A DNA stretch of 64,000 nt from Gammaproteobacteria bacterium Ga0077536 (GTDB lineage: Bacteria > Pseudomonadota > Gammaproteobacteria > Ga0077536), in the NCBI GenBank assembly GCA_001464935.1, contig LNEL01000058.1, positions 62,001 through 126,000 of the forward strand, written 5' to 3'. The translations under genes and the position numbers were made by a program. The notes under the pieces were generated by a model. It was not told where the DNA came from and made no database searches. It saw only the letters and a list, made by a program, of their open reading frames with translations. Below, piece after piece: positions 18,431 through 29,114 of the stretch. Position 1 is the stretch's first letter; the number at the start of each line of letters is the position of its first letter.

Positions 18431-20680
18431 CTACAGGTTGCCATACCGTGTCCGCAGCCGCTGGCGGACGATCTCGGCGACGGTGTTGAACAGAAAAGTC
18501 ACCAGGAACAGGACTAGGGCGGCCAGGAACAGCACGCGGTAATGCGTGCTGTTGACCTCGGATTCGGGCATCTCGACGGCGATGTTCGCCGACAGCGCGC
18601 GAAAGCCCTGGAAGATGCTGAGATCCATCACCGGCGTGTTGCCGGTCGACATCAGCACTATCATCGTCTCACCGACGGCGCGACCGAGGCCGATCATCAC
18701 CGCCGAGAAAATGCCGGGGCTCGCGGTCAGCAGGACCACGCGCGCCATCGTCTGCCACGGTGTCGCGCCGAGCGCGAGCGAGCCGGTGGTCAGTTGACGG
18801 GGGACCGCGAAAATCGCGTCCTCGCTGATCGAATAGATGTTCGGAATCACCGCAAAGCCCATCGCGATGCCGACCACCAGTGAATTGCGCTGGTCATAGG
18901 TCATGCCGAACTCGGTGCCCAGCCAGCGCGGCAGGTTGCCGCCGAAGAACAGTTGCTCGATGGGCTGGCTCACGGCCATGGTGATCCACAGCATGACGAT
19001 CAGCAGCGGGACGATCAGCAGCAGTTCGCGGCCCGGCGGGATCAGGCGCTGCACGCCGTCCGGCAGCTGCGCCCAGACCCAGGACATCACGACCACCGAC
19101 AACGGCATCACGAGCATTGCGCTGAACACGCCGATCAGGTGGGTCTCGATCAGGGGCGCGAGCCACAGGCCGGCGAGGAAGCCGAGAATCACGGTCGGCA
19201 GCGCCGCCATGATTTCGATCGACGGCTTGACCACGGCGCGCATTTTCGGGTGCATGAAGTAAGCGGTGTAGATTGCGCCGAGGATGGCGAGGGGCACGGC
19301 GAAGAACAGCGCGTAGAACGCCGCCTTGATCGTGCCGAAAGTCAGCGGCGTCAGGCTGAATTTCGGTTCGAAGTCGTTGCTGGCCGACGAGGACTGCCAG
19401 ATGAATTCCGGCTGCGCGCGCCCCTCGTACCATACCTTGCCCCACAGGGAGGACAGCGACACTTCGGGATGTTCGTTATGCAGCGCGAACTGCCGCGCCG
19501 CGCCGTCGGCGGTGACGGCGACCAGCGTTTCGGCGCGCGGCGAGATCGCGAGCGTGCTGACCCCGGCGATGCCGGTGGCCGTGCTCAGCAGCGTGCGCTC
19601 CGACGTGGTGTGATAAAGCGCCAGGTGGCCGTCGACGTCGATCGCGGCGAAGCCCTTGCGGAAGTATTCCGGCTCGATCCGCCGGACGGGCTTGTCGAGC
19701 GCCTTGAACTCGCGAACCAGCGTCAGGCGAAAGTTGTTGGCCTCGTCTCGCACCGGAAACCACTGCGCCACGTGGCCGCGACTGTCGCCGACGAGCAGCG
19801 AGGTGCCGCCGGCCAGAAACTGCACATCGGTGACGTCGACGCCGGGCGGCACGACCTGCACGGTTTCGACGAGCTTCGGCTTTTCCTTGTCGCGAATGTT
19901 GTAGAAGCCGATCTCGCGCCCGGTGACGACGTACAGTTCCTGCTGGTCGACATCAATCAGCAGGTGATCGGCCGGTGCCGGCAGCGCCGCGACGTCGACC
20001 ACGCTGGTCTCGAAACTCAGGTCTTCCTCGTCGAGCATCAGGCCTTCGGCCGGCGCGACGTGGGCCATCGTCAGGCGTCCATTCACGTCGCTGGCGGCGA
20101 TGGTCGTGTTGTCGTCACCGCTGGCGATTGCGACGCGGGCGATCTCGCCGCCGGCCGACAGCACCTCGAGCGGCTCGGTACCGACCGGATGGGAAATGTC
20201 AGGTTCGATGGTGCGCACGTCGTTCGGAAAACTGACGCGATAGACGGGAGTCACGATGCTGACCCGGCCACCGTCGAGGGCCAGCGCGAGCGGGCCGTGG
20301 CTCCGGAAGGCGCTGGCTCCGGCCTGCAAGGTTGCACCCTCCGGCACTAGGCTGCCGGTTTTCAGTTCGGCGCCATCGGCCGCGGACACGAAGCGGTAGG
20401 TGCCATCGGCTTCGACGACGAACATCACATCGCCGTGTTCGTTCAACGACAGGTGCGCCAGCGTGGCCGGCAGCCGGATGTCGTGGGTCGGGGCCAGCGT
20501 CGCCGACTTGAACAGCGGGAACACCACCCACAGCAGGTAGAAGAAGATCGTGACGAGGGCGATGATCACCGTCACCCCGCCGACGCCCATCACCACGCCG
20601 AAAATCCGGTCCTTGACCATGCGCCAGCCGCGATGCGCGAGCTCGGCCTTGGTGACTTCGGAGAACAGCGCGTCGGACAC
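18431..20680 (-). CDS. pstC: Phosphate ABC transporter permease PstC (extended form)
   Basis: About 749 residues using the GTG at 20680, preceded by an AGG ribosome site; an in-frame ATG at 20725 is less well placed. One N-terminal membrane segment is followed by about 400 residues of beta-rich, probably periplasmic sequence with a WD/propeller-like look (repeated strands such as LLVGDSRGHVAQWFPV and FAAIDVDGHLALYH). A C-terminal permease domain follows, with the coupling loop [22 protein letters not shown]. coli PstC has only the permease part. The start lies 133 bp from the end of pstS. Confidence 0.93.
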   Translation of the reverse strand: MSDALFSEVTKAELAHRGWRMVKDRIFGVVMGVGGVTVIIALVTIFFYLLWVVFPLFKSATLAPTHDIRLPATLAHLSLNEHGDVMFVVEADGTYRFVSAADGAELKTGSLVPEGATLQAGASAFRSHGPLALALDGGRVSIVTPVYRVSFPNDVRTIEPDISHPVGTEPLEVLSAGGEIARVAIASGDDNTTIAASDVNGRLTMAHVAPAEGLMLDEEDLSFETSVVDVAALPAPADHLLIDVDQQELYVVTGREIGFYNIRDKEKPKLVETVQVVPPGVDVTDVQFLAGGTSLLVGDSRGHVAQWFPVRDEANNFRLTLVREFKALDKPVRRIEPEYFRKGFAAIDVDGHLALYHTTSERTLLSTATGIAGVSTLAISPRAETLVAVTADGAARQFALHNEHPEVSLSSLWGKVWYEGRAQPEFIWQSSSASNDFEPKFSLTPLTFGTIKAAFYALFFAVPLAILGAIYTAYFMHPKMRAVVKPSIEIMAALPTVILGFLAGLWLAPLIETHLIGVFSAMLVMPLSVVVMSWVWAQLPDGVQRLIPPGRELLLIVPLLIVMLWITMAVSQPIEQLFFGGNLPRWLGTEFGMTYDQRNSLVVGIAMGFAVIPNIYSISEDAIFAVPRQLTTGSLALGATPWQTMARVVLLTASPGIFSAVMIGLGRAVGETMIVLMSTGNTPVMDLSIFQGFRALSANIAVEMPESEVNSTHYRVLFLAALVLFLVTFLFNTVAEIVRQRLRTRYGNL

Positions 20681-20813
20681 GGGGGAACCTGTCGTTGTCG
20701 GGTGGCGGGTATGGTGGCCGCCCATTATGAAAGGAAGCGGGGCGTCCGCTCCACCCCGCCGCCGCCGGACCGCGCCCCGGCCTGGGCGCAGCCGGGCGAC
20801 TCGTCGTGTGCGG

Positions 20814-21797
20814 CTACTTGGCCTTCGTCAGCTTCGGCAGGACCTTGTCGACGACCTTGGCCGGCAACGGGATGTAACCGTCCTTGACGACGACCATCTG
20901 GCCTGTTTTCGACAGCACCATTTTCAGGAACTCCGCCTCGAGCGGCGGCAGCGACTCGTTCGGGTGCTTGTTCACGTAGATGAAGAGATAGCGCGACAGC
21001 GGGTATTTGCCGGACAGCGCCGTATCGGCCGACACTTCGATGAACTCGCCGCCGTCTTTCTTGGCCAGCGGCACCAGCCGCACGCCGGACGTTCGATAGC
21101 CTTCGCCGGAATAACCTATGCCATTGATTGACTTGGTGATTCCCTGCACCACAGACGCCGAGCCGGGCTGTTCATTGACGCTGTTCTTGAAGTCGCCCTT
21201 GCACAGCGCCGTCTCCTTGAAATAGCCGTAGGTGCCGGACACGGAGTTGCGGCCGAAGAGCTGGATTTTCTGGTTCTTCAACTCGCCGGTCAGCCCGAGG
21301 TCGCCCCAGGTCTGAAGGTCCCGGTCATAGCCACAGGCGCGGGTCGCGGAGAAGATCGCGTCGACCTGAGGGACAGACAAGCCTTTGATCGGATTGTCTT
21401 TGTGCACGTAGACCGCGAGCGCGTCGACGGCCACCGGGATCGCTGTCGGCTTGTAGCCGTGCCGGGCTTCGAACGCCTCCAGTTCCTCGCTCTTCATCTG
21501 TCGGCTCATCGGCCCCAGCGTCGCCGTGCCTTCGGTCAGCGCCGGCGGCGCGGTGCTGGACCCTGCGGCCTGGATCTGGATGGTGACGTTCGGGTAGAGA
21601 CGCTTGAACTCTTCGGCCCACAGCGTCATCAGGTTGGCCAGCGTGTCGGAGCCGACGCTCGACAGGCTGCCCGACACGCCGCTGCCCTTCACGTAATCGG
21701 GAATGCCGGCGTCGATGGCGGCGGGGGCTTCGGCGCGGGCACCGCAGGCGACGGCCAATCCTATCGCCAGGGCGGCCAGGTATTTGCGTTTGGTCAC
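20814..21797 (-). CDS. pstS: Phosphate-binding periplasmic protein PstS
   Basis: About 327 residues. The GTG at 21797 is chosen because an AGG ribosome site lies seven bases upstream. It also lies downstream of the Pho-box promoter, whereas the upstream in-frame ATG at 21839 is outside the predicted transcript. A signal peptide ([21 protein letters not shown]) precedes [20 protein letters not shown], the PstS phosphate-binding start, with [12 protein letters not shown] and [14 protein letters not shown] further on. It captures phosphate in the periplasm for PstCAB. It is the first gene of the pstS-C-A-B-phoU operon. Confidence 0.95.
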   Translation of the reverse strand: MTKRKYLAALAIGLAVACGARAEAPAAIDAGIPDYVKGSGVSGSLSSVGSDTLANLMTLWAEEFKRLYPNVTIQIQAAGSSTAPPALTEGTATLGPMSRQMKSEELEAFEARHGYKPTAIPVAVDALAVYVHKDNPIKGLSVPQVDAIFSATRACGYDRDLQTWGDLGLTGELKNQKIQLFGRNSVSGTYGYFKETALCKGDFKNSVNEQPGSASVVQGITKSINGIGYSGEGYRTSGVRLVPLAKKDGGEFIEVSADTALSGKYPLSRYLFIYVNKHPNESLPPLEAEFLKMVLSKTGQMVVVKDGYIPLPAKVVDKVLPKLTKAK

Positions 21798-21825
21798 GAT
21801 GTCACCTTTTTCTGGATTGGCGCGC

Positions 21826-21859
21826 ATTACAGGCGCCAATTATGACAGGTAGATGACAA
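21826..21859 (-). promoter_or_regulatory. Pho box and -10 element of the pstS promoter
   Basis: On the minus strand, TTGTCATCTACCTGTCATA (21859-21841) is two direct TGTCAT half-sites and matches the E. coli pstS Pho box at 15 of 19 positions. Nine bases downstream is a -10-like TGTAAT (21831-21826), the spacing expected when PhoB replaces a -35 element. Transcription would begin near 21819, ahead of the pstS GTG at 21797. The site overlaps only the gap after the methyltransferase gene (stop at 21863). Confidence 0.88.
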
Positions 21860-21862
21860 TGA

Positions 21863-22708
21863 CTAACGCTCGGCCACGATGTAGCTGATCCAGCCGGCGT
21901 CGGCGTCGCAGGTTTCAGCCGCTGTGAACTCGCCGTTGGCCTCGCCGGTCTTCTCGTTCCAGCCCTGGGTGTAGACGATACTGCGCTTGAAGCCCGCCTC
22001 GGCCAGCAACTCCCTGATTTCAGGCATGGTCCACAGGCGCCAGTCGTAGCTGAACGCCTTGTTCAACTTCGAGCCGTCCTTGAAGTTGAAATGGATATGG
22101 CAGCTCATCTCGCCACTCAGCGGGTTGTAGCTGGCCTGCTCCCAGGTATAGGTGAAGGTGCCAACCTTGCGGCGCTCCTTCAGCACCTTGAAGGAATCGT
22201 AGCCGCCGTAGCAGTCGAGGATAAAAAGCCCGTCACGCACAAGGTTGCCGCGCACGGCCCGGAAGTATTCACGCATCGCCTCGCGGGTCTTGAAGATCCA
22301 GTAGCTGAAATTCATTGCCAGCAGCACGTCGACATGGCGGGTCTTCGCGGTCAGCACGTTGTCCTGGACCAGGCGCACACGGTCGCGGGCGGCCGGCTTC
22401 AGCTTGGCGAGATGGTTTTCCCGGCCCCAGGCCAGGACTTCGGGGTCGAGGTCGACGCCTATCGCGACATTGTCGCGGCGCCGGCGCACCCACTCGCTGC
22501 AGACATTGGCCGTACCGCAGAAGTCTTCGCGCAGCCAGCTCGCGCGGCGGCCGCGCAGCTCGCGGAAGGTCTCGTCGACGAAGTCGATTTCCGCCTCGGC
22601 GTTCTGGACCGATTTCTCGTAGAGTTTGTGACGGTCGGCTCGCGCCGCCAGCGTGAGGCCCTTGCGACGGGCTGGCGCCGGGGAACCGGCCTGGGATTTC
22701 GCTTTCAT
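21863..22708 (-). CDS. Class I SAM-dependent methyltransferase
   Basis: A 281-residue protein. Motif I is degenerate (LREDFCGTANVCSEW), followed by the acidic AIGVDLDPEVLAWG and the post-motif VDVLLAMNFSYWIFK; a DGLFILDCYGGYDS strand completes the Rossmann-like fold. A Lys/Arg-rich N-terminus (about 1-30) may bind nucleic acid. The substrate is unknown. It is upstream of pstS in the same direction, but the Pho box lies between them, so it is probably outside the Pho regulon. It is divergent from ppk1. Confidence 0.8.
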   Translation of the reverse strand: MKAKSQAGSPAPARRKGLTLAARADRHKLYEKSVQNAEAEIDFVDETFRELRGRRASWLREDFCGTANVCSEWVRRRRDNVAIGVDLDPEVLAWGRENHLAKLKPAARDRVRLVQDNVLTAKTRHVDVLLAMNFSYWIFKTREAMREYFRAVRGNLVRDGLFILDCYGGYDSFKVLKERRKVGTFTYTWEQASYNPLSGEMSCHIHFNFKDGSKLNKAFSYDWRLWTMPEIRELLAEAGFKRSIVYTQGWNEKTGEANGEFTAAETCDADAGWISYIVAER

Positions 22709-22808
22709 ACTGTAACGATCGACCCGCTATACTGGTTTGCACGGCCGCGAATATTAACAGAGCCCATCAGCGCAAGGCTGCCTGCGGCGCCAACCGAAAA
22801 AATCTCCC

Positions 22809-24896
22809 ATGGACGCCAAGACACTCGACGTCAACGATCCCCAGTACTTCATCAACCGGGAACTGTCGCTGCTCGAATTCAATCGCCGCGTCGTCGAGCA
22901 GGCGAAGGACACCAGCAATCCGCTGCTCGAGCGCCTGCGGTTTCTGTGCATCGCGAGCAGCAACCTCGACGAGTTCTTCGAGATCCGCGTCGCCGGCCTG
23001 AAACAGCAGGTCGCCTACAAGGCGGCCCAGCTCGGCCCCGACCAGATGAGTCCGGCCGAACAGTTGAAGCGCATCGGCGAAATGGCGCAGTTGCTCGTCG
23101 CCGAGCAGTATCGCGTGCTCAACGAAGTGCTCACGCCGGCGCTGGCCGACGAAGGCATCCGCTTCCTGCGGCGCACCGAGTGGAATACTCGGCAGATCGC
23201 CTGGGTCAAACGGCATTTCTATCGCGAACTGCTGCCGGTGCTCTCGCCCATCGGGCTCGACCCGTCCCATCCGTTTCCCCGGATCCTGAACAAGAGCCTC
23301 AATTTCATGGTGTCGCTGGAAGGCACCGATGCCTTCGGCCGCGACAGCGCGATCGCGATCGTGCAGGCGCCGCGCGCGCTACCCCGCATCATCAATATTC
23401 CGGCCGAATTCGCCGCCGGTCCTTACGAATTCGTGTTCCTGTCCTCGATCATTCATGCGCACGTCAGCGACCTGTTTCCGGGCATGCGCGTCACCGGCTG
23501 CTACCAGTTCCGCGTGACCCGCAACAGTGAGCTGTTCGTCGAGGACGAGGAAGTCGAAGACCTGCTGCGCGCCCTCGAAGGTGAACTGCATCAGCGGCGC
23601 TTCGGCGATGCGGTGCGGCTCGAGGTCGCATCGGACTGTCCGAACCAGATGACGAGCCTGCTGCAGCATGAATTCGGGCTGGGCGAGGCGGACATCTATC
23701 GCTGCAACGGCCCGGTGAACCTGCAGCGCATGATGGCCGTGCCGGACATGATTGACCGGCCGGACCTTAAATTCCCGGCGTTCACGCCGAGCCGGCCGCG
23801 CCGCTTGCCGCCGAATTCCGACTTCTTCGAAGTCCTCAAGCGCGGCGACCTGCTGCTGCACCACCCGTTCCAGTCGTTCTCGCCGGTTGTCGAGTTCCTG
23901 CGCCAGGCCGCGCAGGACCCGGACGTGCTGGTGATCAAGCAGACGCTCTATCGCACCGGGCCGGACTCGCCGATCGTCAAGACGCTCGTCGACGCCGCAC
24001 GCGCGGGCAAGGAAGTCACGGTTGTCGTCGAGCTGAAAGCGCGCTTCGATGAAGAAGCGAACATCGAACTCGCGACGCGGCTGCAGGAGGCGGGCGCCCA
24101 CGTGGTGTACGGGGTCGTCGGCTACAAGACCCACGCGAAGATGATGTTGGTGGTCCGGCGCGAGGGCAAACAGCTCCGCCGTTACGTGCACCTGGCGACC
24201 GGCAACTACCATCCGCGCACCGCGCGTCAGTACACCGACTTCGGGATGTTCAGCTGCGACAATGCGATCGCGGTCGACGTCCAGCGCATCTTTCATCAGC
24301 TCACGGCGCCCGGCCGCGCCGGCAAGCTCAAAAAATTGCTGCAGTCACCGTTCACGCTCCACGCCAAAGTGCTCGAACTGATACAGCGCGAGGCCGATCA
24401 CGCGCGGGCCGGCCGGCCAGCGCGAATCGTTGCCAAGATGAATGCGCTGGTCGAAGTGCAGACAATTGCGGCGCTCTACGAGGCCTCGCGTGCGGGTGTG
24501 AAGATCGAACTGATCGTGCGCGGCATCTGCGCGCTGCGCCCGGGCATCCCGGGCGTCTCGGACAATATCCGCGTGCGCTCGGTGATCGGGCGCCTGCTCG
24601 AACACTCGAGAATCTTCCTGTTCGACAACGATGGCGCACCCGAGGTGTACCTGTCGAGCGCGGACTGGATGGGACGCAATTTCTTCAACCGCATCGAAGT
24701 GTGCTTCCCGGTCGAGGACAAGCGCCTGCGCGATCGGGTGATCAAGGAAGGGCTCGAGATCTATCTGCATGACAACGCGCGGGCCTGGGAGCTGCACAGC
24801 GACGGCAGCTATCACCGTGTGCGTACCGGCGCTCGCGTGCGCGACGCGCAGCTGATGTTGCTCGATCAGATGGGTGAAGTGGCGCCCACGACGTGA
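22809..24896 (+). CDS. ppk: Polyphosphate kinase 1
   Basis: A 695-residue enzyme, full length for PPK1. The autophosphorylated His is H461 in RRYVHLATGNYHPRTA, and the second catalytic His is H599 in LLEHSRIFLF. The N-terminus has FINRELSLLEFNRRVVEQA and SSNLDEFFEIRVAGL. It reversibly makes polyphosphate from ATP. A -10-like TATACT lies at 22728-22733, but no convincing -35 or Pho box was found. It converges with ppx with only 13 bp between stops. Confidence 0.97.
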   Translation: MDAKTLDVNDPQYFINRELSLLEFNRRVVEQAKDTSNPLLERLRFLCIASSNLDEFFEIRVAGLKQQVAYKAAQLGPDQMSPAEQLKRIGEMAQLLVAEQYRVLNEVLTPALADEGIRFLRRTEWNTRQIAWVKRHFYRELLPVLSPIGLDPSHPFPRILNKSLNFMVSLEGTDAFGRDSAIAIVQAPRALPRIINIPAEFAAGPYEFVFLSSIIHAHVSDLFPGMRVTGCYQFRVTRNSELFVEDEEVEDLLRALEGELHQRRFGDAVRLEVASDCPNQMTSLLQHEFGLGEADIYRCNGPVNLQRMMAVPDMIDRPDLKFPAFTPSRPRRLPPNSDFFEVLKRGDLLLHHPFQSFSPVVEFLRQAAQDPDVLVIKQTLYRTGPDSPIVKTLVDAARAGKEVTVVVELKARFDEEANIELATRLQEAGAHVVYGVVGYKTHAKMMLVVRREGKQLRRYVHLATGNYHPRTARQYTDFGMFSCDNAIAVDVQRIFHQLTAPGRAGKLKKLLQSPFTLHAKVLELIQREADHARAGRPARIVAKMNALVEVQTIAALYEASRAGVKIELIVRGICALRPGIPGVSDNIRVRSVIGRLLEHSRIFLFDNDGAPEVYLSSADWMGRNFFNRIEVCFPVEDKRLRDRVIKEGLEIYLHDNARAWELHSDGSYHRVRTGARVRDAQLMLLDQMGEVAPTT

Positions 24897-24909
24897 GCGC
24901 GCGTGGCGC

Positions 24910-26400
24910 TCACTTGAACTTCAGTTTGTAGCCGGCGACCTTCACGTAGTCCGCTTCCTGCGCCAGATCGGCGCTGGTCAACGGATGGCCGTCGAGCCAG
25001 CCCTTCGGAAAACTGAGTTTCAACGCCCGATTTTCGACCTTCAGGCTCACTTCCGCCGGCGTCGCCGCGCCACGCGCCCGATGCAGCACCACCGCGAGGC
25101 GCAACAGCAGCGCCAGCCTCAGCAGGCCATCGGCCTGCTGGCCAACGCCGAATTCGGGCACTGGAATCTTGCGCCGATGTGCGCGCACCAGCGTCGCGAG
25201 TCGATCCTGATCGCCGCGCGCGAAGCCCGGCATGTCGAGATTGTGCAGCAGGTACGCGCCGTGCTTGTGATATTGCGAATGCGACACGGTGTTGCCGATC
25301 TCATGCAGCGCCGCCGCCCACTGCAGCAGGTGCATGTCCTCTTCGGCCGTCAGGCCCCAATCAGCCGCGACCTGCTCGAGAAAGCCGGCGGCCATTGCGC
25401 GCACGCGGGCAACCTGCGAGCGATCGACACCGAAACGCTGCATCAGGTGCTCGACGGTGCGCTCGCGGACGTCTTCGTGTTCGATACGGCCCATGAGGTC
25501 GTACAGCAGGCCTTCACGCAGCGCGCTGTCGGACACGCGCATGCGCTCGATGTGGAGTTCCTCGAACACGCCGATCGCGATCGCGACGCCACCGGGGAAC
25601 ACCGGCCGCCGTTCGGCGGGCACGCCAAGTTCGCCGAGCTTGTCGATATGGCCGAGCGCGATCATCGCCGCGCGCAGACGCTGCAGGCCTTCACGGGTGA
25701 TGCCGTCCTTCGACCAGCCGTTGTGCGCGAGAACGGCAGCGACCGACTCCATCGTGCCCGATGCGCCGATCGCCGACTGCCAGCCGGCGTCGCTGACCGC
25801 CTCTTCGATCGGCTCGAGTTCCTGGCGCGCGAGGATTTCGGCCGCGCGCAGGCGGCGCGCATCGATGCCGCCATCCCGAAAGATCCCGACACTCATGCTC
25901 ACGCAGCCGATGTGCAGGCTTTCCATGATCTGCGGCTCGAAGCGTCGTCCGATGATCACTTCCGTGCTGCCGCCCCCGATGTCGACCACCAGGCGCAGGT
26001 CAGCGTCGTCCTGCAGGCCGTGCGACACGCCGAGATAGATGAGGCGTGCTTCCTCGTAGCCCGACACGATGTCGATGGTGTGGCCCAGCGCCGCTTCGGC
26101 GCGGGGCAGGAAGTTGTCGGCATTGCGCGCCTTGCGCAGTGCATTGGTACCGACCGCGCGCACGGCGCCTGCCGGCAGGTGGCGGATGCGCTGCCCGAAG
26201 CGATCGAGACAGCGCAGCGCAGATTCGCAGGCGTCGTCGGTCAGGCGGTTCTGTGCGTCGAACCCGGCGGCAAGGCGGATGACCTCGCGCAGCCGGTCGA
26301 CGACCTTGATATGGCCGTCCTGCGGATGGGCGACGACCAGGTGAAAGCTGTTCGAGCCGAGATCGACGGCCGCAATCGTGGCTGGGTTGGATTTCGGCAT
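24910..26400 (-). CDS. ppx: Exopolyphosphatase / guanosine pentaphosphatase family
   Basis: A 496-residue ASKHA-fold protein with the N-terminal phosphate loop AAVDLGSNSFHLVVA, the second loop VVDIGGGSTEVIIG, and a C-terminal HD-like domain (ALHEIGNTVSHSQYHKHGAYLL). The length fits the Ppx/GppA family of proteobacteria with the HD-like domain. It degrades polyphosphate processively; some family members also hydrolyse pppGpp, and sequence alone does not separate these. Its position beside ppk1 favours Ppx. Confidence 0.93.
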   Translation of the reverse strand: MPKSNPATIAAVDLGSNSFHLVVAHPQDGHIKVVDRLREVIRLAAGFDAQNRLTDDACESALRCLDRFGQRIRHLPAGAVRAVGTNALRKARNADNFLPRAEAALGHTIDIVSGYEEARLIYLGVSHGLQDDADLRLVVDIGGGSTEVIIGRRFEPQIMESLHIGCVSMSVGIFRDGGIDARRLRAAEILARQELEPIEEAVSDAGWQSAIGASGTMESVAAVLAHNGWSKDGITREGLQRLRAAMIALGHIDKLGELGVPAERRPVFPGGVAIAIGVFEELHIERMRVSDSALREGLLYDLMGRIEHEDVRERTVEHLMQRFGVDRSQVARVRAMAAGFLEQVAADWGLTAEEDMHLLQWAAALHEIGNTVSHSQYHKHGAYLLHNLDMPGFARGDQDRLATLVRAHRRKIPVPEFGVGQQADGLLRLALLLRLAVVLHRARGAATPAEVSLKVENRALKLSFPKGWLDGHPLTSADLAQEADYVKVAGYKLKFK

Positions 26401-26526
26401 GCGCGGCGTGACGGGCTCCGGTTCGACAAGGGCGGCGGTGCCCGGATGGGCGCGGCGATTATAGCGACAGAAAGCAAAAATACTGTGTCGGGCGCGTCAG
26501 GCGCGCGCCGCAGCGGGATCCGTGCG

Positions 26527-26532
26527 TATAAT
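26527..26532 (+). promoter_or_regulatory. Perfect -10 box upstream of typA
   Basis: TATAAT lies 44 bp before the typA ATG. No recognisable -35 is present at 16-18 bp; a TG two bases upstream may give extended -10 character. Confidence 0.5.
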
Positions 26533-26575
26533 AGCGCCCCTTTCGACTGACGCCCCCCCGGCCGCTGCCCCAATC

Positions 26576-28396
<1,821 letters not shown>

Positions 28397-28406
28397 TCGA
28401 AGCCCC

Positions 28407-28856
28407 GTGATCGGCCTGCTCCAGCGCGTCAGCCAGGCTGCCGTGACGGTGGCGGGCCGCGAGGTTGCGGCAATCGGACCCGGCCTGCTGGTGCTGGTCG
28501 GCGTCCAGCCGGCCGACACCGAGGCGGCAGCCGACCGCCTGCTGTCCCGTCTCCTCGACTACCGTGTCTTCCCCGATGCCGACGGCCGCATGAACCATTC
28601 GCTGCGCACGACCGGCGGCGGCCTGTTGCTCGTGCCCCAATTCACACTCGCCGCCGATACCACGCGCGGCCTGCGGCCGAGCTTCACCAGCGCCGCGCCG
28701 CCCGAACTCGGGCGCGCGTTGTTCGAGTATCTGGCGACCCACGCCCGCAGCGATCACCCGACCGTCGGCACTGGGGTGTTCGGCGCCGATATGCAGGTCT
28801 CACTGATCAACGAGGGCCCGGTGACCTTCTGGCTGGAGACACACCCGAAGTCCTGA
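28407..28856 (+). CDS. dtd: D-aminoacyl-tRNA deacylase
   Basis: A 149-residue protein of standard Dtd length with a GTG start. The catalytic loop reads [10 protein letters not shown], keeping the Thr nucleophile but with Pro where many Dtd proteins have Ser (SQFTL). The second motif, [10 protein letters not shown], is intact with its cross-subunit Gly-Pro. It removes D-amino acids and Gly mis-attached to tRNA. It is probably co-transcribed with typA. Confidence 0.94.
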   Translation: MIGLLQRVSQAAVTVAGREVAAIGPGLLVLVGVQPADTEAAADRLLSRLLDYRVFPDADGRMNHSLRTTGGGLLLVPQFTLAADTTRGLRPSFTSAAPPELGRALFEYLATHARSDHPTVGTGVFGADMQVSLINEGPVTFWLETHPKS

Positions 28857-28904
28857 CGCACAGCGCAATGCCGGTAGCCCCCTGCGGGCCGGGCAAGCCT
28901 GTCA

Positions 28905-29012
28905 CACCCCCGCCGGGACACCCACCGATTTCCTCGCGCCCCAGCCGCACCCCCGCCGGGACACCCACCGACGAGTTACGGAGTTACGGGACGAGTTACG
29001 GGACACCCACCG
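28905..29012. repeat. Cluster of short repeats with the CCGGGACACCCACCG motif
   Basis: The 258-bp gap between dtd and the GMC oxidoreductase contains CCGGGACACCCACCG at 28913-28927 and 28956-28970, and ACGGGACACCCACCG at 28998-29012. The first two copies sit inside identical 24-bp segments 43 bp apart (28905-28928 and 28948-28971). GAGTTACGG recurs at 28973, 28981 and 28993. The same motif in inverted orientation lies just upstream of the RAYT transposase gene at 32145-32160. No gene was recognised here. Confidence 0.75.
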
Positions 29013-29114
29013 TTTCAGACGGAAATCGTCGCGCAGCATGCGCAGGGTCCGAGACTGGCGACGGCTCTCATCGCCGGCGCGGTCCCGGATGTGGCGTGAC
29101 CGGCGCTCCGGCCC

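Noticed and set aside
22701..22733. Possible Pho half-site (CTGTAACG) upstream of ppk1
   Set aside because: Only one poor half-site; it does not form the 11-bp direct repeat needed for PhoB binding.
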